Source: an uncultured Caryophanales bacterium (GTDB lineage: Bacteria > Bacillota_I > Bacilli_A > RF39 > UBA660). Taken from it: a DNA stretch of 59,383 nt. Both the position numbers and the translations under genes were made by a program. The notes under the pieces are model-generated. The model saw only the letters and a list, made by a program, of their open reading frames with translations, did no database searches and was not told the origin of the DNA. Each line of letters begins with the position of its first letter. The stretch's first letter is position 1. This document shows positions 36,091 to 45,634 of the stretch, piece after piece. The stretch lies in assembly GCA_946410555.1 (NCBI GenBank), contig CAMKAT010000005.1, positions 1 through 59,383 of the forward strand, read 5' to 3'.

Positions 36091-36913
36091 CTATTCTTTT
36101 AGTTTTTTACTTTCTTTTTCCAATTCTTTTAGGCTCTTATTTGGTGTAGGCAAATCTTCCGGCATAGTACCACCTAATCTTTTAATACTATTTCTTACCT
36201 CTTTTCCTACTTCGTAATGAACAGAATTAGCACTATATTCGTTATCCACATTATCTCTTTTTAATTTTGCATCTGTTTGAGCAATTCTAAATATATTATC
36301 AGCAAGTTCTTCACTTCCCATATTATCTAATATATCTTCTCTATATCTAAGTTTCTTCCTTTTAAAAATATCATCTGCTTGTTTCACCATTATAAAGTCC
36401 TTTATATCCAGCATTATGAAATCTTGCTAAATCTTTTACTCCACATTTAAATGCAGTTTGATTCAAATTATAATTACCTTTTCTTGCTTGATTTCTTCTA
36501 TATAATCTTTTTTCATCTTCAGAAAGCTCATTATATTCTTTCTCGCTTAATTCTTGCTTTCTCGTTTGTATAGCGAAATAAGTTTGTCCAAGAGCCACTA
36601 CTGGTTTTGAAGAATCAGAATTTTGAACTATTAAATAACATGCATATCTCGTTAATCTATAATCATTTAGCTTTCTTTTTGCATTTGAACCTATATTCAC
36701 CATTACGTCCATTTGGACGAAATGGTTCTCAACATTTTGTCCGCTCTTTTCACATGAAACTATTGCTTTTTTGATTGATGGTAAAAACTTTCTGTATTCT
36801 CCATATTTTAATATTTTTCCTAATTCTCTTGATAGCCAATATTCATTACCGTTTTCATCTATATGTTTAATATCTTCAAAAACTTTTTCAGTATATTCTT
36901 TTATTTCATTCAT
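36091..36913 (-). pseudogene. dinD: DNA damage-inducible protein D (dinD), split by a frameshift
   Basis: The first frame (36913 to 36371) codes MNEIKEYTEKVFEDIKH to GETSR and stops at TGA. The second frame (to 36091) continues with DIFKRKKL and ends KKLKE. Together they give about 273 residues matching E. coli DinD (274): GSNAKR, LTRYACYLIVQNSD, GQTYFAIQTRKQEL, and RLGGTMPEDLPTP in the second part. One extra base at the junction near 36375 (AGA T GAT) explains the break. DinD interacts with RecA in the SOS response. It begins inside the ribosome site overlap with comEC. Confidence 0.85.
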
Positions 36914-36929
36914 TTTATCATCTTCCTTC

Positions 36930-39020
36930 CTATGGACTACAAGTCTCAATTTTTAATTTATTATTTTTAATCTTAAACATAATACTATCATCTTGATCCG
37001 TTCTATATATTTTTGAATTTTTTAAATTATCTAATACTTCTTTATTTGGATGGCCATAACGATTATTTTCGCCTACTGATATAATCGAATATTTTGGTTT
37101 TATTTTATCTACAAACTCTTTCCCACTACTTGTTTTAGATCCATGATGACCTACTTTTAATACATCTATATCTTGTAACTTATATTTATCTAATATTTCT
37201 TTTTCAGTAGTAATACTTGCATCTCCCATAAAAATAAATTTATAACCATTTAGTTCAGTGATTATAACACTACTATTATCATTTTCATTATCATATTCTT
37301 TGGTTTGTAAGAAATATAATTTATTCTTATCTATATTTAATTCTTTGATACATGAATAGTATTTAATTTTCTTTTTATCTAATACTTTTATTAATTCTTG
37401 TTCTAAGTTGTTGTATGGTCCACAATTAAAAATTACTTTTTCTACTTTGAAACTTTTAACTAGATTTATTGCTTCTCCCATATGATCAAAGTCACCATGA
37501 CTAATAATGAGTGAAGATAAGGAACTATAACCTAAACTTTTAATATGTCTAATAATAGAATCAGTATAAAAGTAATCTTTCTTCTTCATCCAATCTTCTT
37601 TAACATATGTTTCTTTCCCACCTGTATCAATTAATATTAGATTATGATTATTAATTAATAAGCTAGAATCTCCTTGTCCTACATCATAAAAAATAACTTG
37701 AAAGTTTCTATTTATTAAAACTATATTTTTATAAACTAAAACAGAAATAATAAGTATTAATAAATACTTTTTATTATAAGTTCTTAAAAATATATAAAGA
37801 ATCAAATAATAAATAAAGATATAAATATAACTTAACTTAGGAATAACTATTTTAAATACAAATAAAAATTTACTCAAAAATTCTAAAACATATATAAACA
37901 TATGTAATAAGTTATCTAATAAAGGGAAAATAAAAGTTAATAATGATAAAGGATATAACAAAAATGAAATGTAAGGAACAAATATTAAATTGTTAATAAA
38001 TCCTAAGATATTAACTTCATAATTACTTTGAATAGTAATTGGTAAAGATACAAAGAATGATAATAATGATATCTTAATCATCTTCACAAAAAAGTTACCA
38101 TTAATAATTTTATTAAATCTAATTAATGAAAAACTAATAATAGATGAATATAAGAAACCTGTATTATATAAATAAAAAGGATTAATAATTAATATAAAAC
38201 TAATAGCTATATATAAAAGTACATGTAATTCTAAATTGAAATCATATGTTTTATTTAAATATAGAAATATAAAAAATGTAACACTTCTTACTATCGAAGG
38301 AGAAAAATCAGTAAGAACCATATACAAAAGTAGAAACAATATAACAATTATATATTTTTTATTCTTAAAGAAAGAAAATAATTTAAGCATAATACAAGAT
38401 AATAAAGAAATATGTAATCCTGAGATAGCAAATACATGTGTAACACTTAAATTAGAATAAGTACTATATTGATTACTATCTAAAAGTGATTTATCTCCTA
38501 AGATAAACATCATTAAATAATCTTTATTTGATGATGTATTTATTCTATTAATAATTATATTTTTTATTATATATAAAACATTAATTTTTTTAGGCTTAAC
38601 AACAATCGAATTAACACTCATAGTATAGTTAACTCTATTCATTTTTAAATAAGACTTATAATTAAAATTATTTGGAATAGTATTACTATTAGGAGTATTA
38701 AATGTTCCATTTAATTTTAAAGTAATACCCAAATTTAAAGATTCATAATACTCTTTTTCTTCTAAAGAACTTAAATAATAAGTACATTTTATTTTTTCTT
38801 TTCCTTTTAAAAAGAAAGAAAACTTATCTCCATCAAAAGATTTTGAAATAATAACTCCTTCATAAAAATCATCATCAATATTTATCATAGATTTATAGTT
38901 TATATTACATCTTACTAAACCAATTAAAATACATAGTATTAAAAGAACTAGAGAAACAAACTCATACTGTAATATAATTCTTAATTTGTTCAAAGAACTT
39001 ATCTCCAATGCCAGACACAT
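36930..39020 (-). CDS. comEC: ComEC/Rec2 family DNA uptake channel
   Basis: The 696-residue polytopic membrane protein has an N-terminal part with two helices and an OB-like domain, the Competence membrane domain (about 165-440) with VTHVFAISGLHISLL, and a C-terminal metallo-beta-lactamase domain. The last has DVGQGDSSLLI, ISHGDFDHMGEA and VGHHGSKTSSG. It should carry single-stranded DNA across the membrane. The ATG at 39020 overlaps comEA by 59 nt; a TTG about 27 nt later is an alternative start. Confidence 0.93.
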   Translation of the reverse strand: MCLALEISSLNKLRIILQYEFVSLVLLILCILIGLVRCNINYKSMINIDDDFYEGVIISKSFDGDKFSFFLKGKEKIKCTYYLSSLEEKEYYESLNLGITLKLNGTFNTPNSNTIPNNFNYKSYLKMNRVNYTMSVNSIVVKPKKINVLYIIKNIIINRINTSSNKDYLMMFILGDKSLLDSNQYSTYSNLSVTHVFAISGLHISLLSCIMLKLFSFFKNKKYIIVILFLLLYMVLTDFSPSIVRSVTFFIFLYLNKTYDFNLELHVLLYIAISFILIINPFYLYNTGFLYSSIISFSLIRFNKIINGNFFVKMIKISLLSFFVSLPITIQSNYEVNILGFINNLIFVPYISFLLYPLSLLTFIFPLLDNLLHMFIYVLEFLSKFLFVFKIVIPKLSYIYIFIYYLILYIFLRTYNKKYLLILIISVLVYKNIVLINRNFQVIFYDVGQGDSSLLINNHNLILIDTGGKETYVKEDWMKKKDYFYTDSIIRHIKSLGYSSLSSLIISHGDFDHMGEAINLVKSFKVEKVIFNCGPYNNLEQELIKVLDKKKIKYYSCIKELNIDKNKLYFLQTKEYDNENDNSSVIITELNGYKFIFMGDASITTEKEILDKYKLQDIDVLKVGHHGSKTSSGKEFVDKIKPKYSIISVGENNRYGHPNKEVLDNLKNSKIYRTDQDDSIMFKIKNNKLKIETCSP

Positions 39021-39576
39021 TCTTTATATCTTCGATTGAGTTAAATCTACTTTTAGTTCTATATTCTATAATACTATTTGCTTTACTTTCACCAATCCCA
39101 GTAATACTCATAAGTTCTTCTTTACTAGCAGTATTAATATTAACAAGACCATTAGTCTTATTATTATCTGACTCATCTTCTTTTATTAATGCATCATTAA
39201 TAGCTTTAACAGTAGTACTAGTAGTATAGTCTTTTTTATTACAAACAATTATAACCATTTCTTTAGTTAATTTCTTAGAAAGATTAATATTATCTGTATA
39301 TGCATTCTTAGTATACCCACCAGCAAGATTAATAGCATCAATAACTAACATACCTTCACTAACCATATAGACATTAGGGTTCTTAACTTCACCTTTAACA
39401 TCTACATAAAAAGTATTAACTGAAGTACTACTTTCAATAGTTGTAGTTTCTACATAAGCTATTTCTTCTACTTCTTCATCATGAGCTGATTCAAACTTAT
39501 TAACAACAAAGTAAGTTGAAATAACAATAATAATACATATAGAAAGAACTATAAATTTCAAATACTTTTTAACCAT
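38962..39576 (-). CDS. comEA: ComEA helix-hairpin-helix DNA-binding protein
   Basis: The 204-residue protein has an N-terminal membrane anchor (about 5-25), a Thr/Ser/Glu linker, an SLBB-type domain (about 55-110, FYVDVKGEVKNPNVYMVSEG) and a C-terminal helix-hairpin-helix pair (NINTASKEELMSITGIGESKA). It is the DNA receptor for transformation at the outer face of the membrane. It overlaps comEC and ends in TGA. Confidence 0.93.
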   Translation of the reverse strand: MVKKYLKFIVLSICIIIVISTYFVVNKFESAHDEEVEEIAYVETTTIESSTSVNTFYVDVKGEVKNPNVYMVSEGMLVIDAINLAGGYTKNAYTDNINLSKKLTKEMVIIVCNKKDYTTSTTVKAINDALIKEDESDNNKTNGLVNINTASKEELMSITGIGESKANSIIEYRTKSRFNSIEDIKNVSGIGDKFFEQIKNYITV

Positions 39577-39634
39577 ATATAAACACCCCCTTAATATACT
39601 TATACACGGTTACCCCCTAAAATCTCTCAAAAAA

Positions 39635-39664
39635 AAGTGAATAAATTTTAAAATCTATTCACTT
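39635..39664 (-). terminator. Terminator of the beta-helix membrane protein gene
   Basis: A 9-bp stem (39635-39643 with 39656-39664) that extends into the loop, followed on the minus strand by eight U; overlaps the stop codon. Confidence 0.85.
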
Positions 39665-40902
39665 TCTTGATTTTCGTTATTTAATTCATCAGAATTATTT
39701 AAATTTTGTAATGTAGTATTATTAGTAACAAATGTACTTGAATCATCTTTAATAAGTTCAATAGTATTACTACTTATAATATCTCCATTAAACGACGAAT
39801 TCTCTAAAACTATCTTTACTTTCGAATTATCATCAAAAGTAATATTTCCTTTAACAGTAGAATTCTTAATATGTAATTCAACATTAGAATTATGAATACT
39901 AAGTAAATATTTATTAATATCATCAATACTAATTGAAGAATCTTCGATTGTAATTATGTCAGTTGATTTATCAATTCTAAATAAATCAGCAGAGGATAAA
40001 TCTACATCCATTTCTTTGAAATCAATTGTATTAACATCAGCAACACTATCAGAATATAAATAAATTAAATCTTGAACATTTTCGTTTATGTTAAATTTAC
40101 TTTTACCAAATAAAACTTTACAACTATTTCTAAAAATAAATAATTCATTAGAATAAGCAGAAAAAGTTCCTTCAAAGATAGAAATATCACTATTAGCAGC
40201 ATATAAAACAATACTTGATGGATCATCCACTCTAATCTCACTTGATTTAATATTTAGACTACTTGTATCAATATAGAACCCTTCACTATTTTTACCTCTA
40301 AGATTAAATAAAGAATCATTAACATATAAAGAAGAATCTCTAACTGCTTTAATAATAGTATTATTATCATATTCATTTAATTGTCCATTTCCATAATGAT
40401 TAATTAAGGAATTCATAAAAGTAACATCTTGAGTACCATTTAAAATAAACATATTAGTATTATCACTTCTAATAGAATAATCTAACTCATCATATACTTT
40501 ATTATCAGCAACTACAATTGAGTTATAAGTATTATTTACTTTAGAATAAGGATTATTAATATTTAAAACAATATATCCAAATAATAATTCAAATACAAAA
40601 TAGAATAAACCAAAAGCTACTACTGAAGTACTATATACTAAATATCTTTTCTTATATGCAAATATATCTTTAATATTCATTTTTCCTAATTTAGTTAAAA
40701 AAGCAAAAGCAGCCATAATACCAAACATAAATGCAATAATTCCAAAGATAGTTATATAAGTAAAATTATAAGATCTCTCAAATTCTACTCCTGAGATATC
40801 TACCGGTATCATATATGAAGCCCTTACCATTAAAATACCTGAAAAGAATATAAATAATAAAAAAGTAATAAAGTATAAAATAATCTTAATAGATCTACTC
40901 AT
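39655..40902 (-). CDS. Membrane protein with a probable exported beta-helix
   Basis: The 415-residue protein has three membrane helices (about 8-25, 45-68, 85-110), then about 290 residues of regularly spaced short strands rich in S, N, D, I and V. Examples are SSLNIKSSEIRVDDPSSIVLY and NSNVELHIKNSTVKGNITFDD. This pattern suggests a right-handed parallel beta-helix, similar to pectate-lyase-like repeats. The end is Asn/Glu-rich. I chose ATG 40902, eight bases after GGTGA. Monocistronic. Function unknown. Confidence 0.65.
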   Translation of the reverse strand: MSRSIKIILYFITFLLFIFFSGILMVRASYMIPVDISGVEFERSYNFTYITIFGIIAFMFGIMAAFAFLTKLGKMNIKDIFAYKKRYLVYSTSVVAFGLFYFVFELLFGYIVLNINNPYSKVNNTYNSIVVADNKVYDELDYSIRSDNTNMFILNGTQDVTFMNSLINHYGNGQLNEYDNNTIIKAVRDSSLYVNDSLFNLRGKNSEGFYIDTSSLNIKSSEIRVDDPSSIVLYAANSDISIFEGTFSAYSNELFIFRNSCKVLFGKSKFNINENVQDLIYLYSDSVADVNTIDFKEMDVDLSSADLFRIDKSTDIITIEDSSISIDDINKYLLSIHNSNVELHIKNSTVKGNITFDDNSKVKIVLENSSFNGDIISSNTIELIKDDSSTFVTNNTTLQNLNNSDELNNENQESE

Positions 40903-40970
40903 ATTCATTCTCACCTACATTTAATTATAAAAGTAATACAATAAAATATAAATAGACAAAAAAGAAAAAA

Positions 40971-42230
40971 TTACTTCATAGGAAGTAATTTAATATAAGA
41001 AGAACTAGAATTACGATATAAATCTAATAGTTCATTAATTTTATCTATATTTAAAGAATCAAATATATCATAGTAATCATTTATAATTCTATTATATTTA
41101 ACTAAGTGTCTTGAAAGCATTCCACCAACATTCTTAGGGTCTTCAAAAGAAGTAATCAAGTGAGACTTCAATACTTTAATCTTTCTTTTAAAATCATCTT
41201 CATTAATTTTAAATTCTTTAATATATTTAGATATAAAATCATAAGCTTTATCTAAATCTTCACTTTCAAACTCTAAAGTAAGTACTTTATGTTTAAATCC
41301 ATCAATAAAGAAAGAATCTATATAATCATTAAATAAATCTTCTTTTTCACAGAATAATCTAATATCACTTGTTTCTCCAAACATTAAATCTGATAAAACT
41401 GATGAATAAATATCAAATTCGATATTAGTTAAATCAATTGATTCTCTAGATAATTTATACCCTAACATCATTCTTTTTGAAGATACTAAATCAGTATAAG
41501 TTTCACTTTCTTTATTAACTGAATCAGATTCATCACTAATAATTCTTTTAATATCTTCATTATTTTCTTTCTTATCCCATTCAATAAGTTTATTAATTGT
41601 GTCTTCAACATCAATATTGCCTGTTAATACTAAATCCATATTATTTTTCTTATAAAAACAATCATAAGTATTAACTATATCATCTAAAGAAATACTTTTA
41701 ACATCAGTATCAATTCCACCAACTTGATATTTATTAGAATCATTAACAAACACATTATCACAGAATTTATAATAAAACTTCTCATCTACCATATTCATAT
41801 GAGTTAATATTTCTTCAAGAATAATACCTCTTTCATTTTCAACTAATTCCTTAGTGTAATAAGGTTCAGTTACAAAGTTTAATAAATATATTAAATTATC
41901 TAAAAATGAATCATTACATCTAACTGTGTAAGTTGTATTATCAAAATTAGTGCTAGCATTAACATATGCACCTTTACTAGAATAATAATCTTCAACTTTT
42001 CCATCTTTAGTATTAAAAGTCAAATGTTCAAGGAAATGTGCAACACCATTTGGTATATGTATTTCTTTTCCATCTAGATAAAATGTGTTATCTCTAGAAC
42101 CAACATGAACAATTAATTTCATATCATATAAACTAGATTTATCTGATGGATAAATATAAACATTTAATCCTGAAGGAAGTTCTTCATGAAAAACAGTTTC
42201 ATTAATATTAATAAAATTAATTTTCTTCAT
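40971..42230 (-). CDS. yfmH: M16 zinc peptidase, YfmH type (active member of the pair)
   Basis: The 419-residue protein has the inverted zinc motif HFLEH at 65-69 (NGVAHFLEHLTF) and a downstream glutamate in NERGIILEEI, so it should be an active M16 metallopeptidase. It overlaps the partner gene by 14 nt. In Bacillus the YfmF/YfmH pair is linked to modification of elongation factor P; related pairs process peptides such as subtilosin. The real substrate here is not shown. Confidence 0.88.
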   Translation of the reverse strand: MKKINFININETVFHEELPSGLNVYIYPSDKSSLYDMKLIVHVGSRDNTFYLDGKEIHIPNGVAHFLEHLTFNTKDGKVEDYYSSKGAYVNASTNFDNTTYTVRCNDSFLDNLIYLLNFVTEPYYTKELVENERGIILEEILTHMNMVDEKFYYKFCDNVFVNDSNKYQVGGIDTDVKSISLDDIVNTYDCFYKKNNMDLVLTGNIDVEDTINKLIEWDKKENNEDIKRIISDESDSVNKESETYTDLVSSKRMMLGYKLSRESIDLTNIEFDIYSSVLSDLMFGETSDIRLFCEKEDLFNDYIDSFFIDGFKHKVLTLEFESEDLDKAYDFISKYIKEFKINEDDFKRKIKVLKSHLITSFEDPKNVGGMLSRHLVKYNRIINDYYDIFDSLNIDKINELLDLYRNSSSSYIKLLPMK

Positions 42231-43461
42231 TTTTAACTCCTTTTAAAATATAACAAGAATTATATTCAAGCTTATCAAGTATACTTATAACCTCATCAAT
42301 AGTAATATCTTTAAGACATTCTTCTTTCTTCTTGCTATCATAAATAATACCTAAATCAGTAAATAATTTTTCACCCGCAAAAGAGAAAATATTATTATCA
42401 CTACTCTTTAAACTTAATATAAGTCTTTTAACAGCATTATTCATATCATCTTCAGTAATACTTTTAAAACCATTAACTGTAGATTTAATTAACTCAATTG
42501 CCTTATCAATATTATTAATACTAACTGAAGTAAATATTCTTAAACTATTATCATATTTCTCATAATTACTATTAACACCATAACAAATAGAATTTTCTTC
42601 TCTTAATTTAGTATTAAGAATAGCATTAACTGAATAACCTCCAAGTATTTCACTAAATAAAAGTGTAGTAATATTCTTTTCTTTTTCAGTTAAATCATTA
42701 AAATTATAAAGCATTATTAAAGTACTTTGAGAATAATCTTTTTCTTTAACAAACTCTTTATTAACATTTAATGTATCTCTATATGGATTAATTTTTTCTT
42801 TTTTATTCTTATTAAATTTAGAATACTTATTAATAATATCAATATAATCTTTATTATACTTATCAGTAACTAAAGATACTTCAAGAATACTTTCATTAAT
42901 AAACTTCTCATATTCACTCTTTATATCATCTAAAGTAATTGAATTAACATCTTCGATAGTACCTAACAAAGAAACTCCCCTAGGATCATTTTTATCTAAG
43001 CATGAATAAAAATCTAATAAAGAAGATCTTCCTGGATCATCTAAGATAGAATATAAATCTGAAGTAATAGAATTCTTAACAAATAATAAAGACTCTTCAC
43101 TAAAATTAGGATTAAATATTACATCAAAATAATATTCAATAATAGATTCAAAATAATCGTCTACATTAACATACTTAGGATCTATAAACTTAATAAAAAT
43201 ATTTGAAAAAACATACTTACCCATTCTATATTGTTCAAAATAAAAATAAGGGTCATATAAGTCTTCACATTTCTTAGAAATATCTAAGCTAGTTTTATAT
43301 TTTTTATTATTTAAAAATAATAATCTTAGCATTGCTTCTCTTACAGATAATCTCTTAAAATCATACTCATTTATGAAATTTATGTGAAAAAGAAATGTCT
43401 TAAATTTATCTGATGTATGAAAGTGTAAATTATAGTTATCAAATTCAATTAAACTAGTCAT
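42217..43461 (-). CDS. yfmF: M16 family protein without zinc motif, YfmF type
   Basis: The 414-residue protein has the M16 fold (first half KYKTSLDISKKCEDLYDPYFYF, second half KEKNITTLLFSEILGGYS) but lacks HxxEH, as the non-catalytic subunit of such pairs does. ATG 43461 is chosen for GGAGG eight bases upstream; a TTG at 43476 overlaps that site. It diverges from deoD and leads the two-gene operon with yfmH. Confidence 0.85.
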   Translation of the reverse strand: MTSLIEFDNYNLHFHTSDKFKTFLFHINFINEYDFKRLSVREAMLRLLFLNNKKYKTSLDISKKCEDLYDPYFYFEQYRMGKYVFSNIFIKFIDPKYVNVDDYFESIIEYYFDVIFNPNFSEESLLFVKNSITSDLYSILDDPGRSSLLDFYSCLDKNDPRGVSLLGTIEDVNSITLDDIKSEYEKFINESILEVSLVTDKYNKDYIDIINKYSKFNKNKKEKINPYRDTLNVNKEFVKEKDYSQSTLIMLYNFNDLTEKEKNITTLLFSEILGGYSVNAILNTKLREENSICYGVNSNYEKYDNSLRIFTSVSINNIDKAIELIKSTVNGFKSITEDDMNNAVKRLILSLKSSDNNIFSFAGEKLFTDLGIIYDSKKKEECLKDITIDEVISILDKLEYNSCYILKGVKNEEN

Positions 43462-43523
43462 AAATTTAACCTCCAATATGGTATTATTATATCATATTTG
43501 ATAGTATTAAAGTAGGTGATAAT

Positions 43524-44246
43524 ATGAAACCAGTACATATAGTTACTGATAAAGAAAATATAGCAAAAACGGTTCTTTTCCCAGGAGATCCACTAAGAGC
43601 AAAATACATCGCAGAAAACTTTTTAACTGATGCTAAATTAATAAATACAGTTAGAAATATGTATGGATATACTGGTACTTACAACGGTAAAAAAGTAACA
43701 GTTATGGCATCAGGAATGGGAATACCTTCAGCATCTTTATATGCTTATGAATTATATACTTTCTATGATGTTGAAGAAATAATAAGAATTGGTTCAGCTG
43801 GAGCTGGTAATAAAGATGTAATGATCGGAGATATAATTCTATCATCTGGTTGTTACTCTGAATCCACAATCGCTTATGAATGGGGAAACTATAAAGAAAA
43901 ATTCTTAAGAACATCAGCAGCATTAAACGATAAAATAAAAAAAGCAGCTAAAGAATCAGATAAAATAATAAAAGAAGGACCAACATATACAATTGATGTA
44001 TTTGATCCATATGTTAATGCAGATCATATATATGAAAGTTGTCCTATCAAAGATGAAATAATGGCATCAGAAATGGAAGGATTTGGACTTCTACATGTTG
44101 CAAGAGTTTGTAATAAAAAAGCAACTGTAATGATTACAGTCGTAGATTCTAAATTCACACCAGAAATCGAAGTAACAGCTGAAGAAAGAGAAACAGCTCT
44201 TACAGGTATGATAGAAATAGCACTTAAAGCAGTAACAAACGAATAA
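43524..44246 (+). CDS. deoD: Purine-nucleoside phosphorylase, DeoD type
   Basis: The 240-residue protein splits purine nucleosides with phosphate for base salvage. Conserved features: FPGDPLRAKYIA at the phosphate site, RNMYGYTG, MGIPSASLYAYEL, GSAGAG and SEMEGFGLLHVA. It is the hexameric low-molecular-weight class. A GGTGAT ribosome site precedes the ATG. Monocistronic. Confidence 0.95.
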   Translation: MKPVHIVTDKENIAKTVLFPGDPLRAKYIAENFLTDAKLINTVRNMYGYTGTYNGKKVTVMASGMGIPSASLYAYELYTFYDVEEIIRIGSAGAGNKDVMIGDIILSSGCYSESTIAYEWGNYKEKFLRTSAALNDKIKKAAKESDKIIKEGPTYTIDVFDPYVNADHIYESCPIKDEIMASEMEGFGLLHVARVCNKKATVMITVVDSKFTPEIEVTAEERETALTGMIEIALKAVTNE

Positions 44247-44247
44247 A

Positions 44248-44267
44248 AAGGAAGCAATCGCTTCCTT
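44248..44267. terminator. Bidirectional terminator between deoD and the phosphohexomutase gene
   Basis: An 8-bp stem with loop AATC (44248-44255 with 44260-44267) and T tracts on both strands. Confidence 0.88.
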
Positions 44268-45633
44268 ATTTTTTATTTATAACAACATTTAATAAATCCA
44301 TAAATTCTTTTTTTATTAAAGTTAAACCTCTTTTAGTTGTAGCTTCAAATCTTAAAGTTAAGTTAGGACCAGTATTACTAGCTCTTACTAAAGCCCAACC
44401 ATTTTGTTTTTCTACTCTTACACCATCAGTTAATGAATATTCATAACCTCTTACATCACAATACTTTTTAACTTCTTCAACTATTTTCCATTTCTTTTCA
44501 TCAGTCGTAGAAATCTTAATTTCTTCAGTATTGTAGTAAACTGGTAAAGAATCAACTAACTTACTTAACTTTTTACCAGAATTCGCAACCATTTCTTGGA
44601 ATCTTAAACCTGCATAAATACCATCATCATATCCTGGATGAGTATCACCAAAGAATATGTGATTTGAGTATCCACCACCAAAATCTAATTTCTCACTAAA
44701 TAGTAGATCTTCTTGTCTAGCACTAGATGGTGTTTCTAAAATGTATTTACCACCTAATCTAGTTATTTCATCAGTTAAAACTCTAGAACATTTAACATCA
44801 ATTAATATAGGTTTATTTGATTTCTTTAATATATCTCTAGCCATTAAAGCCATCATTACATCACTATCAACGACTTCTCCATTTTCATCAACAAAGCCTA
44901 CTCTATCAGCATCACCATCATAAGCTAAACCTAAATTAGCTTTATTATCTCTAACAACTTCTCCTAATTCCTCAAGGTTTGCTTTAACATTAGGATCTGG
45001 ATGATGATTAGGAAATCTAGGATCATTATTTGAATTTATATAAATAACTTCTCCAGGAATTCTTTCATATATTTGTCTTATACAAGTAGAACCTGTTCCA
45101 TTACCACAATCTACTACTACTTTTAAAGGTTTAATATCTTTAAATTTAGTAGCTACATATTTAGCATAACTTGATAAAACATCAATATGTTCTAAATTAC
45201 CATCACCTTTAAGTAATCTATATTTTTCATTAGAAAGTGCAGCATAAATTACACTTAATGCATCATGATTACAGTGAAGATAATTTTCTCCAAATAACTT
45301 AAATCCATTATTATCTTTAGGATTATGTGAAGCAGTAACTTCAATACCATATTGAATACCTAATTTATGACTTGCATAATTAAGCATTGGAGTAGTAGCT
45401 AAACCAATATAAATAACATTTATACCAGTAGATAAAAGTCCTTGAATTAATTCTTTAGTTAAATGAGGGCCACCAATTCTATTATCATGACCTACTACTA
45501 TATATTTAAAACCTTGTTTAAGTACAAAAGTACCAAATACTTTTCCTAATCTATTAGCAAATTCTCCACTTACTTGTGTTGGATAAATTCCTCTTATATC
45601 TGCTTCTCTTAAAATACTAGTATCAAACTTCAT
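44266..45633 (-). CDS. Phosphomannomutase/phosphoglucomutase
   Basis: The 455-residue enzyme has four alpha-D-phosphohexomutase domains. Landmarks are READIRGIYP, the phosphoserine loop TASHNPKDNNGFK, the metal loop DGDADRVGF, and the C-terminal RASNTGPNLTLRFEA. The serine loop is of the ManB/AlgC type and not of GlmM, even though the gene lies downstream of cdaA-cdaR, where GlmM often is. It interconverts hexose 1- and 6-phosphates for surface sugars. It follows the iPGM-like gene by 1 nt. Confidence 0.92.
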   Translation of the reverse strand: MKFDTSILREADIRGIYPTQVSGEFANRLGKVFGTFVLKQGFKYIVVGHDNRIGGPHLTKELIQGLLSTGINVIYIGLATTPMLNYASHKLGIQYGIEVTASHNPKDNNGFKLFGENYLHCNHDALSVIYAALSNEKYRLLKGDGNLEHIDVLSSYAKYVATKFKDIKPLKVVVDCGNGTGSTCIRQIYERIPGEVIYINSNNDPRFPNHHPDPNVKANLEELGEVVRDNKANLGLAYDGDADRVGFVDENGEVVDSDVMMALMARDILKKSNKPILIDVKCSRVLTDEITRLGGKYILETPSSARQEDLLFSEKLDFGGGYSNHIFFGDTHPGYDDGIYAGLRFQEMVANSGKKLSKLVDSLPVYYNTEEIKISTTDEKKWKIVEEVKKYCDVRGYEYSLTDGVRVEKQNGWALVRASNTGPNLTLRFEATTKRGLTLIKKEFMDLLNVVINKK

Positions 45634-45634
45634 A

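Noticed and set aside
36371..36395. Programmed +1 frameshift in dinD
   Set aside because: The site has UGA at the junction but no slippery P-site codon or upstream Shine-Dalgarno-like stimulator, so a simple one-base insertion is the better explanation.
44266..45633. glmM of a cdaA-cdaR-glmM cluster
   Set aside because: The phosphoserine loop TASHNPKDNNGFK and the C terminus are of the ManB phosphomannomutase/phosphoglucomutase type.
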